From positions 1-8,187 of the forward strand of contig JACADX010000157.1 of the NCBI GenBank assembly GCA_013389125.1: 8,187 nt of DNA. The letters are read 5' to 3'. A program made the translations under genes and the position numbers. Each line of letters opens with the position of its first letter. The stretch's first letter is position 1. Under the pieces are notes generated by a model, which worked only from the letters and a program-made list of their open reading frames with translations, had not been told where the DNA came from and did no database searches. This document shows positions 6,407-8,187 of the stretch, piece by piece. The stretch comes from Parvularculaceae bacterium. GTDB taxonomy: Bacteria; Pseudomonadota; Alphaproteobacteria; Caulobacterales; Parvularculaceae.

Positions 6407-6435
6407 CCTCAATGACGGACCGACAAGGGGATATT

Positions 6436-8052
6436 ATGCGCGTCATGCGATACGCCGCCGCCTCATTCCTTTTTGCCGCCGCCGCCTGCGCGAGCGCGCC
6501 GGAGCCCGCCGCGACGGCGGAAGACCGCATTCGCGCCGATGTCGCCTTTCTCGCCGACGATCAAAGAACGGGGCGCGAACCTGGAACGAAGGGCTACGAC
6601 GCCGCCGCCGATTATGTCGTCAAGCGCATGAAGGCCGCCGGCCTCAAACCGGCGAGCAAGGCCGGCTGGCGCCAGGACGTGCCGATGCGGTCATCCGTGC
6701 GCGTCATCGACGCGGCGCGATTTTCGGTTTCATCCGCGTCAGGAGCCTTTGACCTCGCGCACCTTGACGACTTCCTGCTCGCCAGAGCCTTCGACGCGCC
6801 GTCGATCAGCGTTTCGGGGCCGCTCGTTTACGTCGGCTACGGCGTCGTCGCGCCGGAGGACGGCGTCGACGATTACCGGGGCCTTGATGTCGCCGGAAAG
6901 ATCGTCGTCGCCTTTGACGGCGCGCCGCCGGCGATGAATACGGAAAAGCGCGCCTATTACAGCAGCGGCGACGTGAAGCGGCGGACGGCGGAGGCGCGCG
7001 GCGCAATCGGTTTCGTCAGCATCATGACGAAGGCGCAGGCCGAGAAGGACGACTGGGACCGCTATCGGGCGCGCGCTCTGAACGCCGTCATGGCGTGGCT
7101 CCGGCCTGACGGTTCGCCCCATTCGGCCGCGCCCGGCGTAAAGGCCGTCGCCTCTTTGAGCGCGCCCGGCGCTGAAAAGCTCTTCGTCGGCGAGCGCGCG
7201 GACTATGCCGCGCTGCAGGCGGCGGAAGCCGCAGGCGAAGGCGCGCCGGAGGGGTTTGCGCTTTCGAAAACGGCGACGCTCGCCGGCGCTTACGATCTTT
7301 CGGATCTCGCCAGCGCCAACGTGATCGGCGTCATCGAAGGCGCGGATCCGTCGATCCGCGACGAAGTCATTCTGCTGACGGCGCATCTTGATCATATCGG
7401 CGTTTCGAGAAGCGCGAAGCCCGGAGAAGATGCGATCAACAACGGCGCGCTCGACAACGCCGGCGGCGTTGCGACGCTGATTGAAGCGGCGCGTTTGTTC
7501 GTCGCGAACGGGGAGAGGCCGCGCCGCACGATCGCTTTTGTCGCGCTGACCGGCGAAGAAACCGGACTGCTCGGCTCCGACTATCTTGCGCGCTATCCCG
7601 CCTTCGGCGGCAAGAAGGTCGTCGCCAACATCAATCTCGACATGCCGATCGCGCTTTATCCGTTTACGGATGTCATCGCTTTCGGCGCGGAGCGCTCCTC
7701 TCTCGGACCTGTCGTCGCCGAGGCGGCGGCGTCGATGGGGCTCGCGCTTTCGCCGGACCCGATGCCCGAAGAAAACATCTTCATCCGCTCCGACCATTAC
7801 AGTTTCGTCAAACAAGGCGCCCCGGCGGTCTTTCTCGTGCCGGGCTTTGCGAACGGCGGGGCGGCGGCGTTCGAGGCCTTCCTGAAGGACCGCTATCATC
7901 GGCCGAGCGACGACGTCGCGCAGCCGATCGACTACGCGGCCCTCGCGCGCTTCACCGAACTCAATGTCAAAATCGCGCGCGCGCTCGCGAACGGGGACGA
8001 GACGCCGGCATGGATCGAGGGCGACTTCTTCGGCGAGATGTTCGCGCGGTAG
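6436..8052 (+). CDS. M28-family zinc metallopeptidase with PA domain, putative lipoprotein
   Basis: A 538-residue exported di-zinc aminopeptidase-type enzyme. The N-terminus MRVMRYAAASFLFAAAAC looks like a lipoprotein signal with Cys18 as the lipidation site; the lipobox AAAC is a little degenerate. Residues about 125-200 (VSGPLVYVGYGVVAP, GKIVVAFDG, ARGAIGFVSI) form the protease-associated insert usual in this subgroup. The M28 catalytic set is complete: H317 and D319 (TAHLDHIG), bridging D340 (NNGALDNAGG), general base E374 and ligand E375 (LTGEETGLLGS), D402 (INLDMP) and H488 (DRYHRPSDD). The ATG at 6436 is chosen because AGGGG lies 5 nt upstream and it opens the signal peptide; an ATG at 6412 adds eight residues without a good ribosome site. 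It probably degrades peptides at the envelope; the substrate is not shown. It may partly share transcription with panD and converges with gltA. Confidence 0.93.
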   Translation: MRVMRYAAASFLFAAAACASAPEPAATAEDRIRADVAFLADDQRTGREPGTKGYDAAADYVVKRMKAAGLKPASKAGWRQDVPMRSSVRVIDAARFSVSSASGAFDLAHLDDFLLARAFDAPSISVSGPLVYVGYGVVAPEDGVDDYRGLDVAGKIVVAFDGAPPAMNTEKRAYYSSGDVKRRTAEARGAIGFVSIMTKAQAEKDDWDRYRARALNAVMAWLRPDGSPHSAAPGVKAVASLSAPGAEKLFVGERADYAALQAAEAAGEGAPEGFALSKTATLAGAYDLSDLASANVIGVIEGADPSIRDEVILLTAHLDHIGVSRSAKPGEDAINNGALDNAGGVATLIEAARLFVANGERPRRTIAFVALTGEETGLLGSDYLARYPAFGGKKVVANINLDMPIALYPFTDVIAFGAERSSLGPVVAEAAASMGLALSPDPMPEENIFIRSDHYSFVKQGAPAVFLVPGFANGGAAAFEAFLKDRYHRPSDDVAQPIDYAALARFTELNVKIARALANGDETPAWIEGDFFGEMFAR

Positions 8053-8062
8053 CGCGCCGGCC

Positions 8063-8187
8063 CTAGCGCCGGTTCAGCGGAACGTATGGCCGCTTTGCGG
8101 CGCCGGTGTAGATCTGGCGCGGCCGGCCGATTTTCTGGCTGTCGTCCTCGACCATTTCGGTCCACTGCGCGACCCAGCCGACGGTGC
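8063..8187 (-). CDS. gltA: Citrate synthase, C-terminal 40 residues (runs off right edge)
   Basis: Citrate synthase condenses oxaloacetate and acetyl-CoA in the first step of the TCA cycle. Only the C-terminus is visible, but it is diagnostic of the Gram-negative hexameric type: TVGWVAQWTEM, then KIGRPRQIYTG, then the tail RPYVPLNRR and a TAG stop at 8065-8063. These motifs bracket the end of the small domain; the catalytic His and Asp residues lie outside the window. The stop is separated by only 10 bp from the convergent peptidase stop at 8052. Confidence 0.92.
   Translation of the reverse strand, partial: TVGWVAQWTEMVEDDSQKIGRPRQIYTGAAKRPYVPLNRR

Noticed and set aside
5949..6530. 193-codon minus-strand frame overlapping panD
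   Set aside because: panD on the plus strand has every conserved residue; the opposite frame is an artefact and would also cover the divergent promoter region.
7341..7360. Hairpin with perfect 8-bp arms (CGCGGATC and its complement, 4-nt loop)
   Set aside because: It lies inside the peptidase gene where the codons encode the ordinary linker EGADPSIRDE before the catalytic domain, so no separate role is needed.
6739..7899. 386-codon open frame on the minus strand opposite the M28 peptidase gene
   Set aside because: Arg-rich shadow; the plus strand encodes the intact M28 active site.
8057..8072. Short inverted repeat CCGGC/GCCGG between the convergent peptidase and gltA stops
   Set aside because: Only 5 bp of stem, no T-run on either side, and GC-rich repeats of this size are common here; not enough to call a terminator.

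Overview
The window is an 8.2-kb piece of a GC-rich bacterial chromosome. It fits an alphaproteobacterium: the PrmA, PanD and citrate synthase sequences are of that type, a GTTC-N7-GTTC LexA box lies in front of the helicase gene, and GANTC (CcrM-type) sites occur. The order or family cannot be fixed from this sequence. There is no rRNA, tRNA, CRISPR array, insertion sequence or phage gene. Coding density is very high and no stretch over 300 bases lacks a gene. The strong GC bias opens long spurious frames opposite nearly every real gene.

Layout from left to right. (1) Minus strand, 1-2583: a uvrD/pcrA-type helicase gene followed 7 bp later by the start of prmA, which runs off the left edge. 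The two are probably one operon. A canonical alphaproteobacterial SOS box lies 21 bp upstream of the helicase start, so the operon is probably induced by DNA damage. (2) Plus strand, 2754-3089: a small two-repeat YegP/DUF1508 protein, transcribed divergently from the helicase across a 170-bp spacer. (3) Minus strand, 3109-5856: two genes for exported proteins. The upstream one (3988-5856) encodes a putative clan-A-like glycoside hydrolase of an uncharacterised family. The downstream one (3109-3894) encodes an unrecognised secreted protein, probably beta-rich, with its own promoter. (4) Plus strand, 5997-8052: panD, whose product makes beta-alanine for pantothenate and CoA, then an M28 metallopeptidase with a lipoprotein-type signal and a PA domain. 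A GC-rich hairpin separates the two. (5) Minus strand, 8063-8187: the last 40 codons of citrate synthase (gltA), convergent with the peptidase gene.

Most of the window is housekeeping: DNA repair, ribosomal protein methylation, CoA precursor synthesis and the TCA cycle. The least described part is the pair of exported proteins at 3109-5856. The best-supported regulatory signal is the SOS box. I see no evidence for a defence system, biosynthetic cluster or other new multi-gene system.
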